Shown piece after piece: positions 30,312-40,086 of a stretch of 64,000 nucleotides of DNA. The position numbers and the translations under genes are program-made. Every line of letters starts with the position of its first letter. The stretch's first letter is position 1. The stretch comes from Pseudomonas quercus (GTDB taxonomy: Bacteria; Pseudomonadota; Gammaproteobacteria; Pseudomonadales; Pseudomonadaceae): positions 62,001 to 126,000 of the forward strand of contig NZ_JAAVJI010000004.1 in assembly GCF_012033695.1 (NCBI RefSeq), given 5' to 3'. Under the pieces are notes generated by a model. That model was not told the origin of the DNA, did not search any database, and was given only the letters and a program-made list of their open reading frames with translations.

Positions 30312-30333
30312 TGGCCAAGGGGGGGCTTGGCCA
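30312..30333 (-). terminator. Hairpin after the purMN-DUF3108 operon
   Basis: Perfect 8-bp stem TGGCCAAG / CTTGGCCA around a run of six G, 15 bp after the DUF3108 stop on the minus strand. There is no T run right after the stem, so it may act as a weak terminator or RNA-stabilising structure. Confidence 0.45.
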
Positions 30334-30347
30334 CTCGTTAAAGCCGC

Positions 30348-31061
30348 TTAGCTGCCTTGAACAGGCTTGCCGTTCACGGTGCCGTCCTGAAGCATGATGG
30401 TGTATTCCTTGCCATCAGTTTCGATTTGCTGCAGTTGCACCAATAGGTAGTCCCAGGCCTTGGCGAACCACAGCACGGTCACGCGCTTGCTTTGGGTGGG
30501 GTCGCGCACACGCTCTACCTTGATGGCGTCGATGGAGCCTGCCTTGGTCGCAACCTTTTCTTCACCCAGCACGCGGAAGTCGTAGGTATCGACCTCGTCA
30601 CCATCGACCACCTGGTAGCTCATGCTCTTCTTGCCAGCCGCCACGTCGTGCTGCAACGCAAGCTGGTAGGTGGATTTATCCAGCACACCGCGGTTCAAGG
30701 GTAGGGTAACGGGGTCACCCCGGTCGGTGCCGGTGATTTTCTTGGCAGACCAGTCGAAATCCAGGTCCACCTTCTTGGCCTTGCCCAGGCCGCCACGCTC
30801 GAAGGTGTACGACTGTGGCAGAAGGGTGTCTTTGTCCAGGCGAACCACACTGATTTCGCTAAGGCTTGCGATCATCATCGAGGCTTTGAACGCCAGCGTC
30901 CAGGTGCCATCCGGGTTGGCTGTAAGGCTACGCTCGGCGGTGCCGCTCATAGGCAGTTGCTTCCAGTCTGCGGTATAGCTGGCAGAGAAGGGCTTGAGGT
31001 CTGCAGCCTGTACGCTGGGAAGCGCGAACAGGGCCAAGGCGAACAATAGGGCGCGACGCAT
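30348..31061 (-). CDS. DUF3108 protein, exported
   Basis: A 237-residue protein with a signal peptide (MRRALLFALALFALPSVQAADL) and a DUF3108 beta-rich domain (PFSASYTADWKQLPMSGTAER, near the end VLWFAKAWDYLLVQLQQIE). The family is periplasmic and of unknown role. It is 8 bp after purN on the same strand, an order conserved in Pseudomonas. Confidence 0.88.
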   Translation of the reverse strand: MRRALLFALALFALPSVQAADLKPFSASYTADWKQLPMSGTAERSLTANPDGTWTLAFKASMMIASLSEISVVRLDKDTLLPQSYTFERGGLGKAKKVDLDFDWSAKKITGTDRGDPVTLPLNRGVLDKSTYQLALQHDVAAGKKSMSYQVVDGDEVDTYDFRVLGEEKVATKAGSIDAIKVERVRDPTQSKRVTVLWFAKAWDYLLVQLQQIETDGKEYTIMLQDGTVNGKPVQGS

Positions 31062-31069
31062 AGGGTCTC

Positions 31070-31720
31070 CTAAGGGCGAATCAAGTGGCCAGTGGTGGCC
31101 AGGGGTTTGCCATCAAACACTACACCATGGGGGCCAAGGCGCAGCCTGCCTTCGGCGAACCAGCGCACCGCCAAGGGGTAGATCTGGTGTTCCTGGGCAT
31201 GTACGCGCTGAGCCAGGGTGTCGGGTGTGTCGTCACTAGCCACCGCGACGGCAGCCTGTACGACCAAGGGGCCCCCATCGAGTTCCTCGGTCACAAAGTG
31301 TACGCTGCAGCCATGCTCGGTGTCCCCTGCCTCCAGTGCACGCTGGTGGGTATGCAGCCCTTTGTGGCGTGGCAGCAGGGAAGGGTGAATGTTGAGCAGG
31401 CGGCCATGGTAATGGCGCACGAAGGCCGGGCTGAGAATGCGCATGAAGCCTGCCAGTGCTACGGCATCCGGCTCGAAGCAGTCAACCAAGGCCATGAGGG
31501 CCTGGTCGAAGGCTTCGCGGCCCTCGAACCCGGTGTGCACCAGCACCCGGGTTTCAATACCGGCTTCTCGTGCGCGCTCCAGGCCATACGCATCGGCCCG
31601 GTTGGAAATGACGGCGCGGATGCAGACAGGCGAACCGGGTTGCGTGAAGCTGTCGATCATGGCCTGGAGGTTGCTGCCCGAGCCGGACAGCAAGACCACC
31701 AGGTTGCAAGGCCGGGGCAT
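31070..31720 (-). CDS. purN: Phosphoribosylglycinamide formyltransferase
   Basis: GAR transformylase of de novo purine synthesis, 216 residues, using 10-formyltetrahydrofolate. Visible signatures are NLVVLLSGSGSNLQAMID at the N terminus, the catalytic Asn-His in LLNIHPSLLP and the Asp in HFVTEELDGGPLVVQ. ATG 31720 overlaps the purM stop; a longer in-frame start upstream lies inside purM and is not favoured. Confidence 0.95.
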   Translation of the reverse strand: MPRPCNLVVLLSGSGSNLQAMIDSFTQPGSPVCIRAVISNRADAYGLERAREAGIETRVLVHTGFEGREAFDQALMALVDCFEPDAVALAGFMRILSPAFVRHYHGRLLNIHPSLLPRHKGLHTHQRALEAGDTEHGCSVHFVTEELDGGPLVVQAAVAVASDDTPDTLAQRVHAQEHQIYPLAVRWFAEGRLRLGPHGVVFDGKPLATTGHLIRP

Positions 31721-32778
31721 CAGTGGGCCTTGAGGTTTTTCAGCTCGACCTGAGCAGCCCCTTCGGCGGCCTGAGTGATTTGGCCAATCACCCAAGGCTG
31801 CTCACCTTCGGCGGCAAGCACAGCCAGGGTGCGTTCTACGTCTGCCTGGCTAACGCAAATCACCATGCCTACACCGCAGTTCAGCACGCGGTGCATTTCA
31901 TGTTCGTCCACATTACCTTGCTGTTGCAGCCAGTCGAAGACGGCGGGGCGCTGCCAGCTGGCCACGTCGATCACCGCCTGGGCGCCTGCAGGCAGCACGC
32001 GTGGGATGTTGTCCAGCAGGCCGCCACCGGTGATGTGGGCCATGGCCTTTACCGCACCGGTGTCGGCGATCAGCTTGAGCAGGGGTTTCACATAGATGCG
32101 AGTGGGCGCCATCAGCAGGCTGGCCAGTGGCTTGCCGTTCAATTGCTCGGTAGCGATGTCGGCACCGGACACGTCGATGATCTTGCGAATCAGCGAATAG
32201 CCATTGGAATGCGGCCCTGAAGAGGGCAGAGCGATGAGTGCATCGCCGGCAGCCACTTTGGAGCCATCGATGATGTCCGCTTTTTCTACCACGCCTACGC
32301 AGAAGCCAGCCAGGTCGTAGTCTTCGCCCTCGTACATGCCAGGCATTTCTGCGGTTTCACCGCCTACCAGCGAGCAGCCCGCCTGTGTGCAGCCTTCGCC
32401 GATGCCGGTTACCACGGTGGCGGCCACGTCTACATTCAGCTTGCCAGTGGCGTAGTAGTCCAGGAAGAACAGCGGCTCGGCGCCGCAGACCACCAGGTCG
32501 TTCACGCACATGGCCACCAGGTCGATGCCGATGCTGTCATGCTGGTTGAGGTTCAGCGCCAGGCGCAGCTTGGTACCTACGCCGTCAGTGCCGGACACCA
32601 GCACGGGCTGCTTGTAGCCAGCCGGAATCTCGCACAGTGCACCGAAGCCACCCAGGCCGCCCATCACTTCAGGCCGCGCGGTACGCTTGGCCACGCCCTT
32701 GATGCGTTCGACCAGCGCTTCACCAGCGTCGATGTCTACACCGGCGTCCTTGTAGCTCAGGGAGGGTTGCTTGCTCAT
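31720..32778 (-). CDS. purM: Phosphoribosylformylglycinamidine cyclo-ligase
   Basis: AIR synthetase of de novo purine synthesis, 352 residues. It contains [19 protein letters not shown] at the N terminus, [12 protein letters not shown] and [11 protein letters not shown]. It leads the purM-purN-DUF3108 transcript and is divergent from the DUF2066 gene; about 200 bp between them must hold both promoters. Confidence 0.96.
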   Translation of the reverse strand: MSKQPSLSYKDAGVDIDAGEALVERIKGVAKRTARPEVMGGLGGFGALCEIPAGYKQPVLVSGTDGVGTKLRLALNLNQHDSIGIDLVAMCVNDLVVCGAEPLFFLDYYATGKLNVDVAATVVTGIGEGCTQAGCSLVGGETAEMPGMYEGEDYDLAGFCVGVVEKADIIDGSKVAAGDALIALPSSGPHSNGYSLIRKIIDVSGADIATEQLNGKPLASLLMAPTRIYVKPLLKLIADTGAVKAMAHITGGGLLDNIPRVLPAGAQAVIDVASWQRPAVFDWLQQQGNVDEHEMHRVLNCGVGMVICVSQADVERTLAVLAAEGEQPWVIGQITQAAEGAAQVELKNLKAH

Positions 32779-32980
32779 GATCCAGGCCTTTGAAAAGGGG
32801 CGATACAGGAAACGACCACAAGGGTCTGCGAAGGCGCGCGATTTTATCAGGCTTGTCCCATTCAGGCCAGAACACGGGGCAGGCAGGCCTCGCCGCCTTC
32901 CATGGCAGTTGGCAGGGCGAATGTTTTACGGGAAAGTGTGTCCCATTCACTTCAGTACCCCTGCCTTTGGAAACCTGCTC

Positions 32981-34036
32981 ATGCGTCTGCGCCCTTTTAT
33001 GCTTGCTTCACTGCTTAGCCTGCCGTTCACGGTAGCCTGGGGCGAAACAGTGACCAACCTCTATCAGGTCAGCGAACCGGTTGCCAGCCAGGCCCCCGAG
33101 GAGCGAGACCAGGCGACCCAGCGCGCGTTGGAGACGCTGGTGCTGCGCCTGACCGGGGATACAAAAGCCTATGCCGGCCCTGGCCTGGCTGCCGTACGCA
33201 AGAACCCTCAGCAGATCATTAGCCAGTTCGGCTACCAGGGCGGCACACCCCAACGTCTGCAGGTGGACTTTGATCCAGTGAGTACCGACAAGGCGTTGCA
33301 CCAGGCGGGCCTGCCGGCCTGGGGCGCGAACCGGCCCTCCTTGCTGGTGTGGTGGCTGGCCGATAACGTCACGGGCGCTACGCTGGCAGGGGACGCCCAG
33401 CCCAGCGCCGCCCCTGTGCGCCAGGCGGCCAGCCATCGCGGGCTACCAGTGAAACTGCCCATGGCCGACCTGGAAGAGCAATTGGCTGCCACCGCCAAAA
33501 ACCTTGAAGGCACCGACCCGGCGCCATTGCAGGCGGTGTCCCAGCGCTATGGTGCCGATGGCTTGCTGGCCGTGCATGCCGTTGCGGATGGGGATAAATG
33601 GCAGGCTAAATGGCACCTCTGGCTGGGCAGCCAGCGCGAGCAGGGCACGGTGCAGGCTGCCAACCAAAGCGCCCTGGCCGATGCCGTGATGCTGGCCGTG
33701 GCGCAGAAGCTGGCCCCGCGCTATGTGGTCAAGCCAGGGGCAACCGGTGAGCTGACGGTAGAGGTTCAAGGCATGACACTGGACCACTACGCTGAACTGG
33801 GCAGGGTGCTGGACAGCCTGGGTGGTCGCCTGCGTTCGGTAACGGGCGACAAGGTGCTTTATCAGGTTAGCGCAAGCCCTGAACAGGTGAGGGCGCAACT
33901 GGCCTTGGCACACGTGCAGGAGGTTGCGGCCCCGGTCCAGCCCCAAGCCCCTGAGCCTGCTTCGCCAGCCACGGGCGGCCAAGTGCCCGGCGCTGCGCCG
34001 GTAACAGGCCCTGAACCTTTGCGCTTCCACTGGTAG
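32981..34036 (+). CDS. DUF2066 protein, exported
   Basis: A 351-residue protein with a signal peptide (MRLRPFMLASLLSLPFTVAWGE) and a DUF2066 domain (VTNLYQVSEPVASQAPEERDQATQRALETLVLRLTG). The C-terminal tail is Pro/Ala/Gln-rich and low complexity. ATG 32981 is chosen for the signal peptide; the frame is open for 70 codons upstream without family character. It is the first gene of the DUF2066-perM-hda set, conserved in Pseudomonas. The function is unknown. Confidence 0.88.
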   Translation: MRLRPFMLASLLSLPFTVAWGETVTNLYQVSEPVASQAPEERDQATQRALETLVLRLTGDTKAYAGPGLAAVRKNPQQIISQFGYQGGTPQRLQVDFDPVSTDKALHQAGLPAWGANRPSLLVWWLADNVTGATLAGDAQPSAAPVRQAASHRGLPVKLPMADLEEQLAATAKNLEGTDPAPLQAVSQRYGADGLLAVHAVADGDKWQAKWHLWLGSQREQGTVQAANQSALADAVMLAVAQKLAPRYVVKPGATGELTVEVQGMTLDHYAELGRVLDSLGGRLRSVTGDKVLYQVSASPEQVRAQLALAHVQEVAAPVQPQAPEPASPATGGQVPGAAPVTGPEPLRFHW

Positions 34037-34044
34037 GCCTGGCA

Positions 34045-35118
34045 ATGACAGACAAGAAAAACTGGTTCTGGTTGGGCATGGCCGTGGTGCTATGCGCGTT
34101 TGTGTTCGAGCTCCACGCCATTCTGTCGCCCTTTCTGGTGGGCATGCTGATCGCCTACTTGGGTGACCCCTTGGTAGATCGGCTGGAGCGGCTCAAGCTG
34201 TCTCGAACGCTGTCGGTCGCGGTGGTGTTTGTGCTGTTTACCTTGATCGTGATGATTGCGCTGGTGGTGGTGATACCGATGCTGGCCAAGCAACTGGTGC
34301 GGCTGTATGAGCTGACCCCGCAGTTCCTGGACTGGCTGCAGAACACAGCGCTGCCTTGGGTTCAGCATCGGCTGGGGTTGGCGGACGGGTTCTGGAAGTT
34401 CGACAAGATCAAAGAGGCTGTTTCAGCCCACATGGGCCAGACCACCGATATCGTGGGGTTAGTGCTAGCGCGCGCCACGGCGTCCGGCCTGGCCTTGATT
34501 GGCTGGCTCGCCAACCTGGTGCTGATCCCGGTGGTAGGGTTTTACCTGCTGCGAGACTGGGATGTGATGATGGCCAAGATCCGTGGCCTGCTACCCCGTC
34601 ACCGCGAGGCTAGGATCGTTGCGCTTGCTCACGAGTGCCATGAAGTGCTGGGCGCCTTTGTGCGCGGGCAATTGATGGTGATGGTCGCCCTAGGCGTTAT
34701 CTACTCAGTCGGGTTGATGCTCACGGGCCTGGAGCTGGGCCTGTTGGTGGGGGTGATCGCCGGGTTGGCCTCTATCGTGCCCTACATGGGGTTCATCACG
34801 GGTATCAGTGCGGCCATGGCGGCGGGGCTGTTCCAGTTCGGCCTCGATGGCTGGCACCTGATCGCCATTGGCGCAGTGTTCGCCATTGGGCAAGCCTTGG
34901 AAGGGATGGTGCTTACCCCTTTACTGGTGGGGGACCGCATTGGCCTGCATCCCGTGGCCGTGATTTTTGCCATTCTGGCGGGCGGTGAACTGTTCGGCTT
35001 TACTGGCGTATTGCTCGCGCTGCCAGTGGCGGCCGTGATCATGGTGCTTATCCGCCACATGCATACGCTGTACAAGCAGTCTGAGCTGTACGGTGGCGGC
35101 GAGGATCCTCAGCTTTAA
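34045..35118 (+). CDS. AI-2E family transporter (PerM-like)
   Basis: A 357-residue membrane protein with about eight helices, a central soluble region and the family motifs GFYLLRDWDVMMAKI and ALGVIYSVGLMLTGLELGLLVGVIAGLASIVPYMGF. The family includes the AI-2 exporter TqsA and PerM; the cargo here is unknown. It starts 8 bp after the DUF2066 gene. Confidence 0.9.
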   Translation: MTDKKNWFWLGMAVVLCAFVFELHAILSPFLVGMLIAYLGDPLVDRLERLKLSRTLSVAVVFVLFTLIVMIALVVVIPMLAKQLVRLYELTPQFLDWLQNTALPWVQHRLGLADGFWKFDKIKEAVSAHMGQTTDIVGLVLARATASGLALIGWLANLVLIPVVGFYLLRDWDVMMAKIRGLLPRHREARIVALAHECHEVLGAFVRGQLMVMVALGVIYSVGLMLTGLELGLLVGVIAGLASIVPYMGFITGISAAMAAGLFQFGLDGWHLIAIGAVFAIGQALEGMVLTPLLVGDRIGLHPVAVIFAILAGGELFGFTGVLLALPVAAVIMVLIRHMHTLYKQSELYGGGEDPQL

Positions 35119-35225
35119 GGTTGCATAAGCTGCAGGTAAGCCCGCTTGGTGCGCATCGTGCTTGCAGCTTCCAGCCAAGCCGCTAGAATTTGCCCCCTTT
35201 AATCTGAGGCGTTACCCCGGGCCGC

Positions 35226-35933
35226 ATGAAAGAGCCGATCCAACTCCCGCTGGGTGTGCGCCTGCGCGACGACGCCACCTTTGTGAATTATTATCCCGGT
35301 GCCAATGCTGCGGCGCTCGGCTATGTCGAGCGGCTGTGCGATGCGGAGGCGGGGTGGACTGAAAGCCTTATCTACCTATGGGGCAAGCAAGGTGTCGGGC
35401 GCACCCACCTGATGCATGCCGCCTGCCTGCGGATGGAGCAGCAAGGGCAACCAGCGGTTTACCTGCCCTTGGCTCAACTGCTCGACCGGGGCGTAGGCAT
35501 TCTTGATTACCTGGCCCAATACGAACTGGTGTGCCTGGATGACCTTCAGGCCATCGCTGGCAAGCCAGAATGGGAGGAGGCCCTGTTTCACCTGTTCAAT
35601 CGCCTGCGCGATAGCGGCCGTCGGTTGCTGATTGCGGCCTCTCATTCCCCCCGGGAATTACCGGTGAAGCTGGCAGACCTCAAGTCCCGGCTCACACTGG
35701 CGCTGGTATTCCAAATGCGGCCGCTGTCAGACGAGGACAAACTCCGCGCGCTCCAGTTGAGGGCATCTCGGCGGGGCCTGCACCTTACTGATGAAGTCGG
35801 CCACTTCATTCTTACCCGCGGCAGCCGCAGCATGAGCGCCTTGTTCGACCTGCTGGAGCGCCTGGATCAGGCGTCATTGCAGGCCCAACGCAAGCTCACC
35901 ATTCCTTTTCTGAAAGAAACACTAGGCTGGTAG
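35226..35933 (+). CDS. hda: DnaA regulatory inactivator Hda
   Basis: AAA+ protein of 235 residues that, with the DNA-loaded sliding clamp, drives ATP hydrolysis by DnaA to prevent re-initiation. A clamp-binding motif is at the N terminus (QLPLGVRL, residues 6-13). The Walker A-like loop GKQGVGRTHL has Arg where Lys is usual, as in E. coli Hda, and Walker B is VCLDDLQ. The C-terminal part ends in a helical bundle with RSMSALFDLLERLD. Confidence 0.94.
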   Translation: MKEPIQLPLGVRLRDDATFVNYYPGANAAALGYVERLCDAEAGWTESLIYLWGKQGVGRTHLMHAACLRMEQQGQPAVYLPLAQLLDRGVGILDYLAQYELVCLDDLQAIAGKPEWEEALFHLFNRLRDSGRRLLIAASHSPRELPVKLADLKSRLTLALVFQMRPLSDEDKLRALQLRASRRGLHLTDEVGHFILTRGSRSMSALFDLLERLDQASLQAQRKLTIPFLKETLGW

Positions 35934-35958
35934 GGCCGTTCGGCGCTGGCCATCACAT

Positions 35959-35983
35959 AGCCCTGCACATGGCAGGGCTTTTG
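35959..35983 (+). terminator. Terminator after hda
   Basis: Stem GCCCTGC / GCAGGGC (35960-35966 with 35972-35978), loop of five bases, then TTTT. It lies 25 bp after the hda stop. Confidence 0.85.
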
Positions 35984-35985
35984 CT

Positions 35986-36346
35986 TTCATAACCACTGCT
36001 ATATAATCCGTCAGCTTTGTGCCGCCAAAGGCCTGTCGCGGGCTATTGATGCCTTTGCTATAGCTTTTCTTTATAGGCCCTGGAAACCAACAGATAAGGC
36101 AACAGGCGCCCATTGTGTTCCTGCCTACCTATAAGCAGCGTGAGCCCGCCGTTCGCCTCTCAATTCTTCATGTTTATCAATGGCTTGCAAATGCGTTGTA
36201 AGCGTTGACCGCCTGTCGTACTGCGTGTTTTGCTGCCAGACGTCAGGCAAGGCACCATAAGTCACAAATCGTTCTATAAAATTTGCAAATGGTGCCGATA
36301 GTAGGCATATTCGCACCTTCATTAATTTATCGACACGGTCGTGCCC
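35986..36346. other. Gene-free AT-rich gap before the NlpC/P60 pair
   Basis: About 360 bp, more AT-rich than its surroundings. Short frames exist on both strands but none has a good start or family likeness. TATAAA-like sequence near 36275 could be part of the promoter for the lipoprotein gene that follows. No RNA gene is recognised. Confidence 0.5.
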
Positions 36347-37006
36347 ATGCTGAAGCGCTTAGCACCCCTCGTGCCTCTTGCACTTGTTACCCTGCTGTAC
36401 GGCTGCGCAGCCCAATCACCGGTTTCGCAACAGCAGGTGTCCACCCCGGTTACTGCCCTACGTGCGCCACTCCCGCAGCCCCATACGTCCACTCCCTCCG
36501 GCAAGGTCTCTCCGTTCGATAGCGAAGACGTCACGGCGGACCGGGATGACATGCCTACCTTCTCAAGCACCGCGCCCTACCGCCTGCCGGTACTGGCAGA
36601 CAGCATTCTGGAGCGTGGAAAGTCTCTGATTGGTACGCGTTACCGTTTTGGTGGCACCACTGAAAGCGGCTTCGATTGCACAGGCTTCATCAATTTTCTC
36701 TTCCGCGAAGAAGCGGGCATGACCTTGCCCCGCTCAAGTCGCGAAATGATCAACGTTCAGGCGCCCTTGGTCGCGCGTAACAAGCTCAAGCCAGGCGATG
36801 TACTGTTCTTCGGCACAACAGGCCGCCGTGGTCGCGTAAGCCATGCCGGTATCTACTTGGGCGATGACCAGTTCATCCACTCCAGCTCACGCCGCAGCGG
36901 AGGCGTTCGCGTGGATAACCTGGGTGACAGCTACTGGAGCAAAACCTATATCGAAGCCAAGCGTGTATTGGCCATGGCGCCCACCACCGAGGTGGCGCGC
37001 CGCTAA
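36347..37006 (+). CDS. NlpC/P60 family lipoprotein endopeptidase 1
   Basis: Predicted outer-membrane lipoprotein of 219 residues that would cleave peptidoglycan cross-bridge peptides. It has a lipobox (LVTLLYGC), a low-complexity Ser/Thr/Pro linker and a C-terminal NlpC/P60 domain with catalytic Cys in SGFDCTGFINFL and His in VSHAGIYLG. ATG 36347 is preferred; a GTG two codons earlier is also in frame. A paralogue follows after a strong terminator. Confidence 0.9.
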   Translation: MLKRLAPLVPLALVTLLYGCAAQSPVSQQQVSTPVTALRAPLPQPHTSTPSGKVSPFDSEDVTADRDDMPTFSSTAPYRLPVLADSILERGKSLIGTRYRFGGTTESGFDCTGFINFLFREEAGMTLPRSSREMINVQAPLVARNKLKPGDVLFFGTTGRRGRVSHAGIYLGDDQFIHSSSRRSGGVRVDNLGDSYWSKTYIEAKRVLAMAPTTEVARR

Positions 37007-37041
37007 GCGCGACGGCGTTTCCAGCCCCACATGGCGGGGGT

Positions 37042-37087
37042 AAAAGAGTAGCGACGAGCGGTCACGCTTTCGCTACTCTTTTTTTTT
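37042..37087 (+). terminator. Strong terminator between the two NlpC/P60 genes
   Basis: A 13-bp stem (37042-37054 with 37070-37082, AAAAGAGTAGCGA / TCGCTACTCTTTT) followed by a T run to 37087. The two paralogues therefore have separate transcripts. Confidence 0.95.
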
Positions 37088-37144
37088 GAATTCAGCGAGT
37101 TAAGCGCTACTCTTCACCGGCAGTCGAACTCGGAACCTCTTCTC

Positions 37145-37699
37145 ATGGCTTTCACCTCTTTGCGCCTGTTGGCGTTGGCGCCGCTTTTGCTGCTGGCTGC
37201 CTGCGCGAGTTCGCCACCGCCACCTCCCAAGGCTGTGGTGGTTGCACCCCGCCCGCTGATGGTGGACCCAACGGATTACGCTTCGGTAAAGGCCGACGAC
37301 GTCTTGTTTCGTGCCATTGGCCTGGTAGGTACGCCGTACCGCTGGGGAGGCAACACGCCTGCCGCCGGCTTCGACTGCAGTGGCCTGATCGGGTTCGTGT
37401 ACCACGACGCGGCGGGTATTGCGCTGCCACGCACCACACGTGACCTGATTGCCATGCGTTCGCCCACGATTGACCGCAATGCCCTGCGTTCCGGCGACCT
37501 GGTGTTTTTCTCAACGCAGCGCAACGGGCAGGTGAGCCATGCCGGTATCTACGTGGGGGAAGGGCGGTTCGTTCACGCACCGCGCACAGGTGGCACGGTA
37601 CGCTTGGAATACCTGAACAAGCCGTATTGGCAAAAAGCCTACCTGGCTGCCAAGCGGGTGATCCAGCCGGAGCGCTTGGCACAAACAGCACTGCCATAA
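37145..37699 (+). CDS. NlpC/P60 family lipoprotein endopeptidase 2
   Basis: A 184-residue lipoprotein with a lipobox (LLLLAAC), a proline run and an NlpC/P60 domain with Cys in AGFDCSGLIGFVY and His in VSHAGIYVGEG. It is close in plan to the preceding paralogue but has a shorter linker, so the pair probably came from duplication. Both would act in the periplasm on murein peptides. Confidence 0.92.
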   Translation: MAFTSLRLLALAPLLLLAACASSPPPPPKAVVVAPRPLMVDPTDYASVKADDVLFRAIGLVGTPYRWGGNTPAAGFDCSGLIGFVYHDAAGIALPRTTRDLIAMRSPTIDRNALRSGDLVFFSTQRNGQVSHAGIYVGEGRFVHAPRTGGTVRLEYLNKPYWQKAYLAAKRVIQPERLAQTALP

Positions 37700-37721
37700 C
37701 GGCCCTGGCTGGGCGTGGCAC

Positions 37722-39032
37722 CTATTGCCGGGTCACACGCCATACCTTGTTGCCTACGTCGTCGGCCACCAGCAACCCCCCTTTGTTGTCGCCGACCACA
37801 CCGACCGGGCGGCCCATGGCTTCTTCCTTGTCATTGAGAAAGCCCGTCAGCAGGTCCACCGGCTGGCCGCTTGGCATGCCGTCGGCGAAGGGAACGAACA
37901 ACACCTTGTAGCCGCTATGTGGCTTGCGGTTCCAAGAGCCATGCTGGCCAATGAACGCGCCCTTATCAAAAGGTGCCGGCAGTTGGCCAGGCTGGGCGAA
38001 GGCTAAACCCAGAGAGGCGGTATGGGGCCCTACCGCAAAATCAGGCGCAATCGCTTTTTGCACCATGTCCGGGTTGCCAGGTTCAACACGCACGTCTACG
38101 TGCTGGCCGTAGTAACTGAACGGCCAGCCATAGAAGGCGCCGTCTTTTACAGAGGTGATGTAGTCCGGCACTAGGTCGCTGCCGATTTCGTCCCGTTCAT
38201 TTACGGCTGTCCAAAGCTTGCCAGACGTAGGCTCCCAGGCGAGGCCATTGGGGTTGCGCAAGCCGCTGGCAAACAGGCGCTTTTGCCCAGTAGCAAGGTC
38301 CACTTCCCAAATGGCGGCGCGGCCTTGCTCATTGTCCAGGCCATTCTCGGCCACGTTGCTGTTGGAACCCACGGTCGCGTACAGCTTCTTGCCATCGCGG
38401 CTGGCAATGATGTTCTTGGTCCAGTGATGGTTGATCGTGCCGGCGGGCAGGTCGGTGACGGTCTGGGCGTCGCTGTCCAGGTGAGTGGCGCCTGGGGTGT
38501 AGTTGAAGCGCAGAATCTTGTCCGTGTCTGCTACGTACAGGTTCTGGCCCACCAACGCCATGCCGAAAGGCGAATTGAGGTTTTGCAGGAACACTTCATG
38601 GGTTTCCGCTACGCCGTCGCCATCTTTGTCGCGTAGGAGCACGATACGGTTCGGGCTGGGCACGGCCGCCCCTGCACGCCCCATGACTTTCTCCATCACC
38701 CACCCTCGAATCCCTTTAGTGTCGTCGGGTTTGGGTGGCGCGTTGGTTTCTGCGACCAACACATCGCCATTGGGCAATACGTACAGCCAGCGAGGGTGGT
38801 TGAGCCCTTCAGCGAAGGCCTTCACCTGGGTGCCGGGCGCAGCCTTGGGCTTGGCGCCCTGGGGCCAACCCACGGCTGGGGCAATATTGACAGTGGGGAT
38901 CAGGGTCTTGTTGGGTTCGGGGAGTTTAGGTGAAGGGCCTGTACCATCGGCCACTTGCAGTTTCGAGCTTTCGCCGCACGCCGCCACACTGGCGGCAAGT
39001 ACAACGGTCAAGGCAAGGCGGGACATGTGCAT
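37722..39032 (-). CDS. PQQ-dependent sugar (sorbosone) dehydrogenase-like lipoprotein
   Basis: A 436-residue exported protein with a lipobox (AASVAAC) and a six-bladed beta-propeller of the glucose/sorbosone dehydrogenase family ([79 protein letters not shown]). Homologues oxidise sugars or aldoses with PQQ; the substrate here is unknown. ATG 39032 has AGGAAG about 8 bases upstream; ATG 39026 is an alternative. The frame is open far upstream, but that region belongs to the riboswitch. It is divergent from the cobalamin operon. Confidence 0.85.
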   Translation of the reverse strand: MHMSRLALTVVLAASVAACGESSKLQVADGTGPSPKLPEPNKTLIPTVNIAPAVGWPQGAKPKAAPGTQVKAFAEGLNHPRWLYVLPNGDVLVAETNAPPKPDDTKGIRGWVMEKVMGRAGAAVPSPNRIVLLRDKDGDGVAETHEVFLQNLNSPFGMALVGQNLYVADTDKILRFNYTPGATHLDSDAQTVTDLPAGTINHHWTKNIIASRDGKKLYATVGSNSNVAENGLDNEQGRAAIWEVDLATGQKRLFASGLRNPNGLAWEPTSGKLWTAVNERDEIGSDLVPDYITSVKDGAFYGWPFSYYGQHVDVRVEPGNPDMVQKAIAPDFAVGPHTASLGLAFAQPGQLPAPFDKGAFIGQHGSWNRKPHSGYKVLFVPFADGMPSGQPVDLLTGFLNDKEEAMGRPVGVVGDNKGGLLVADDVGNKVWRVTRQ

Positions 39033-39143
39033 GGTGTGCTTCCTGGCAGCCGGGTTGTGTACCGTAGAGGCAGCGAGGCGGTGGAGGTTCAACATGTTTA
39101 ATTGACGCTGTTGGGCCGACCCCTTACCCTGCGCGATTGTTTC

Positions 39144-39326
39144 AGGTGCCCCGGCCACATTCGCGCGCCAGGGTGAAACAGGGAAGCCGGTGAGCCTAAG
39201 GCAAGGCCGGCGCTGCCCCCGCAACGGTAAGTGAGTGAACACCGCCGCACAGGCCACTGGGATAACCGGGAAGGCGCGCCGGTGGGGCACAACGGCCCCC
39301 TCACAAGCCCGGAGACCGGCCTGAAA
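39144..39326 (+). promoter_or_regulatory. Cobalamin (B12) riboswitch
   Basis: The leader of cobO carries the conserved cobalamin-riboswitch pieces in order: GGTGCC near 39145, GAAACAGGGAAGCCGGTG (39175-39192), the B12 box with GCTGCCCCCGCAACGGTA (39212-39229), and the closing AGCCCGGAGACCGGCC (39306-39321). Binding of adenosylcobalamin should lower expression of the ten-gene operon. It is divergent from the sugar dehydrogenase gene and about 150 bp before cobO. Confidence 0.95.
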
Positions 39327-39395
39327 CCTTATCGGGCGAGCGATGCAACCCGCCTTATTACAGTACAGATCGCCGTGCGGGTGAGCGCGGCATCT

Positions 39396-39430
39396 ACGCC
39401 ATGCCTCCCCGTAGGGCCGAGGCATGGCGT
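39396..39430 (+). promoter_or_regulatory. Hairpin between riboswitch and cobO
   Basis: Perfect 12-bp stem ACGCCATGCCTC / GAGGCATGGCGT with an 11-base loop, 44 bp before the cobO start. There is no T run, so it is not a classic terminator. It may be part of the expression platform. Confidence 0.6.
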
Positions 39431-39474
39431 CGGTGCGCACCCGCCAGTGACCGCAGTGAAGGACCTGGCAGCAC

Positions 39475-40086
39475 ATGAACGACACTACCGAGCGTGACGA
39501 ACGCCACCAGGCCCGTATGGTGCGCAAGAAGGCCGTAATGGACGCCCGCATTGCCGCCTCCGCTGACGAGCGCGGCCTGCTGCTGGTGCTGACCGGAAAT
39601 GGCAAAGGTAAAAGCAGCTCCGGTTTTGGCATGTTGGCCCGCGCCTTGGGCCATGGCATGCGCTGTGGCGTGGTGCAATTCATCAAAGGGCGCAACTCCA
39701 CGGGTGAGGAGGCGTTTTTCCGCCGCTTTCCAGAGGAAGTCAGCTTTCATGTGATGGGTGAAGGCTTTACCTGGGAGACCCAGGATCGCCAACGTGACAT
39801 TGCCGCGGCCGAGTCGGCCTGGGCAGTTGCCAAAGGTTTGCTGGCCGACCCCGCCGTGGATTTCGTGCTGCTCGACGAGCTCAATATCGCCCTCAAGCAT
39901 GGCTACCTGGATGTGAATACGGTGGTGGCAGACCTTCAAGCACGGCCCCCCTTGCAGCATGCCATCGTTACGGGCCGTACGGCTCGCCCCGAACTGCTGG
40001 AGGCGGCTGACACCGTGAGCGAAATCGGCGTGGTCAAACATGCTTTCCAAGCGGGCATCAAGGCACAAAAGGGTATCGAGTGGTGA
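39475..40086 (+). CDS. cobO: Cob(I)yrinic acid a,c-diamide adenosyltransferase CobO
   Basis: Corrinoid adenosyltransferase of 203 residues that adds the 5'-deoxyadenosyl group from ATP to cob(I)yrinate diamide. It has a P-loop [16 protein letters not shown] and the segment [17 protein letters not shown] of the CobA/CobO family. First gene of the operon. A purine-rich AAGGA lies about 11 bases before ATG. Confidence 0.95.
   Translation: MNDTTERDERHQARMVRKKAVMDARIAASADERGLLLVLTGNGKGKSSSGFGMLARALGHGMRCGVVQFIKGRNSTGEEAFFRRFPEEVSFHVMGEGFTWETQDRQRDIAAAESAWAVAKGLLADPAVDFVLLDELNIALKHGYLDVNTVVADLQARPPLQHAIVTGRTARPELLEAADTVSEIGVVKHAFQAGIKAQKGIEW

Noticed and set aside
36125..36322. 65-codon minus-strand frame in the gap before the NlpC/P60 genes
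   Set aside because: No good ribosome site and no recognisable character; the region is better read as a promoter gap.
39231..39497. 88-codon plus-strand frame over the B12 riboswitch
   Set aside because: The riboswitch motifs fully explain this sequence; the product has no family likeness.
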